This document shows positions 63,354 to 64,000 of a DNA stretch of 64,000 nt, one piece after another. Under the pieces are notes generated by a model, which did not search any database, was not told the DNA's origin, and was given only the letters and a program-made list of their open reading frames with translations. How positions within the stretch are numbered: the stretch's first letter is position 1; each line of letters opens with the position of its first letter. Source of the DNA: Sinosporangium album (lineage in GTDB: Bacteria > Actinomycetota > Actinomycetes > Streptosporangiales > Streptosporangiaceae). The translations under genes were made by a program, and so were the position numbers. Location: contig NZ_FNCN01000022.1 of the NCBI RefSeq assembly GCF_900100605.1, positions 1-64,000 of the forward strand, written 5' to 3'.

Positions 63354-64000
63354 CTATCGGCGCACCGTGAAGATGTGAGCCGGGTGGATGAAGGGGTCGA
63401 GACGCACATAGTTGGACTGGCGCCAGCGGTACGACTCGCCGGAGAGTTCGTCGTCGACGACGAATTCCGCGTGCCAGTCGAGACCGAGAGCGGGGAGGTC
63501 CAGGCTTACCGTCGCCTCGCGGGTGTTGTGTGGATCGAGATTGACGACAGCCAGCACCACATCGCCTAGTCCGTGCCTTTGTGTGGCCGTGTTGTAGGCG
63601 CCGGGGAGCCTCTTCGAGAAGCAGACGAGCTCCGGCCGGTCGACGTGATGGAACCGTAGGTTACGCAATTCCTGGAGTGCTGGGTGCGCTCTTCTGAACA
63701 AATTCAACTGAGTGAGGAGGGGCGCGAGACTGCGCCCTTCTCGCTCGGCGGCTACCCAGTCGCGAGGTTTATACTGATATTTCTCGCTATCTAGGTACTC
63801 TTCGCTACCCGGGCGAACCGGGACATTTTCGAACAACTCATAGCCAGCGTAGACACCCCACGTAGGCGACAGCAATGCCGCCAGAACAGCACGAATCTCA
63901 AAGGCTGGCCGGCCTCCATGCTGGAGGTATTCGTGAAGGATGTCGGGCGTGTTGACGAACAGGTTGGGACGAAGGAAGTGCGCGGTATCTTGGGATAGCT
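63354..64000 (-). CDS. glgE: GlgE maltosyltransferase, C-terminal part (gene runs past the window)
   Basis: The last 215 or so residues: VNTPDILHEYLQHGGRPAFE, LSPTWGVYAGYELFENVPVR, REGRSLAPLLTQLNLFRRAHPAL and the closing VRLDPFIHPAHIFTVRR. These are diagnostic of GlgE, which extends alpha-1,4-glucan using maltose-1-phosphate. The catalytic Asp and Glu lie in the part beyond position 64000. The frame is open to the window edge, so no start is given. Confidence 0.92.
   Translation of the reverse strand, partial: LSQDTAHFLRPNLFVNTPDILHEYLQHGGRPAFEIRAVLAALLSPTWGVYAGYELFENVPVRPGSEEYLDSEKYQYKPRDWVAAEREGRSLAPLLTQLNLFRRAHPALQELRNLRFHHVDRPELVCFSKRLPGAYNTATQRHGLGDVVLAVVNLDPHNTREATVSLDLPALGLDWHAEFVVDDELSGESYRWRQSNYVRLDPFIHPAHIFTVRR

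Noticed and set aside
1-64000. CRISPR arrays, rRNA genes or complete tRNA genes
   Set aside because: None seen; the repeats present are short tandem arrays without spacer structure.

Overview
This is a high-GC actinomycete chromosome segment. The order Streptosporangiales is a reasonable guess from the gene content, but nothing here proves it. Indicators are the GC-rich codon use, the GlgE-pathway operon, XRE/DUF397 pairs, SigE-type sigma factors, a DUF2332 protein and a sulfur-gene leader peptide. The window also holds two natural-product loci.

Region by region. (1) 1-10.8 kb is a worn accessory patch. It holds the 3' end of a group II intron, an IS5-type transposase, two orphan unknown genes, a toxin relic, a frameshifted MFS exporter, an ECF sigma/propeller pair, and a broken RHS toxin gene with a small lipoprotein behind it. 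(2) 10.8-14.2 kb carries a glutathionyl-hydroquinone-reductase-like protein, an MBL-fold hydrolase and an alpha/beta hydrolase. A twin palindromic operator lies in front of the last of these. (3) 14.3-20.0 kb is a sulfonate-type sulfur-scavenging operon (binding protein, ATPase, permease, flavin monooxygenase, two flavin reductases) headed by a 27-codon leader peptide with tandem cysteines. (4) 20.1-23.3 kb has a DapB-like dehydrogenase, a methyltransferase and a Tat-exported protein.

(5) 23.4-33.9 kb (minus strand) is the five-gene enediyne signature cassette: E3/UnbL-like, UnbV, UnbU, the iterative enediyne polyketide synthase, and the E10-type thioesterase. Four junctions from UnbV onward overlap by 4 bases. 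The last of these couples the thioesterase to a divergent MOSC-domain protein. No further enediyne tailoring genes occur within about 23 kb on one side and 30 kb on the other. (6) 34.0-42.1 kb has a coupled glycosyltransferase, methyltransferase and alpha/alpha-toroid trio, a divergent GDP-mannose 4,6-dehydratase, a DUF2332 gene, a KstR-like TetR regulator with candidate boxes, and a membrane-anchored sigma-like protein. (7) 42.4-45.9 kb is a glycine-betaine/choline-type ABC importer.

(8) 46.0-50.5 kb is a RiPP locus of the ATP-grasp type (graspetide) with a PIMT-like methyltransferase. This resembles the aspartimide-forming imiditides. A 95-residue precursor with a PWGLRF leader motif and an Asp-Gly in its core precedes the ATP-grasp ligase and the methyltransferase. 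Next to it are an RsbW-like ATPase, an XRE regulator and a DUF397 protein. (9) 50.8-57.9 kb has a flavin reductase, SppA, an inverted partial copy of a subtilase 3' end beside a transposase relic, the intact subtilase, a small membrane protein and an AT-richer phospholipase-A2-like gene. (10) 58.0-64.0 kb is the glgE (partial), treS, mak, glgB operon for trehalose-to-alpha-glucan conversion, on the minus strand and running off the right edge.

All calls come from reading the sequence. Family names are recognised from memory of motifs, not from searches.
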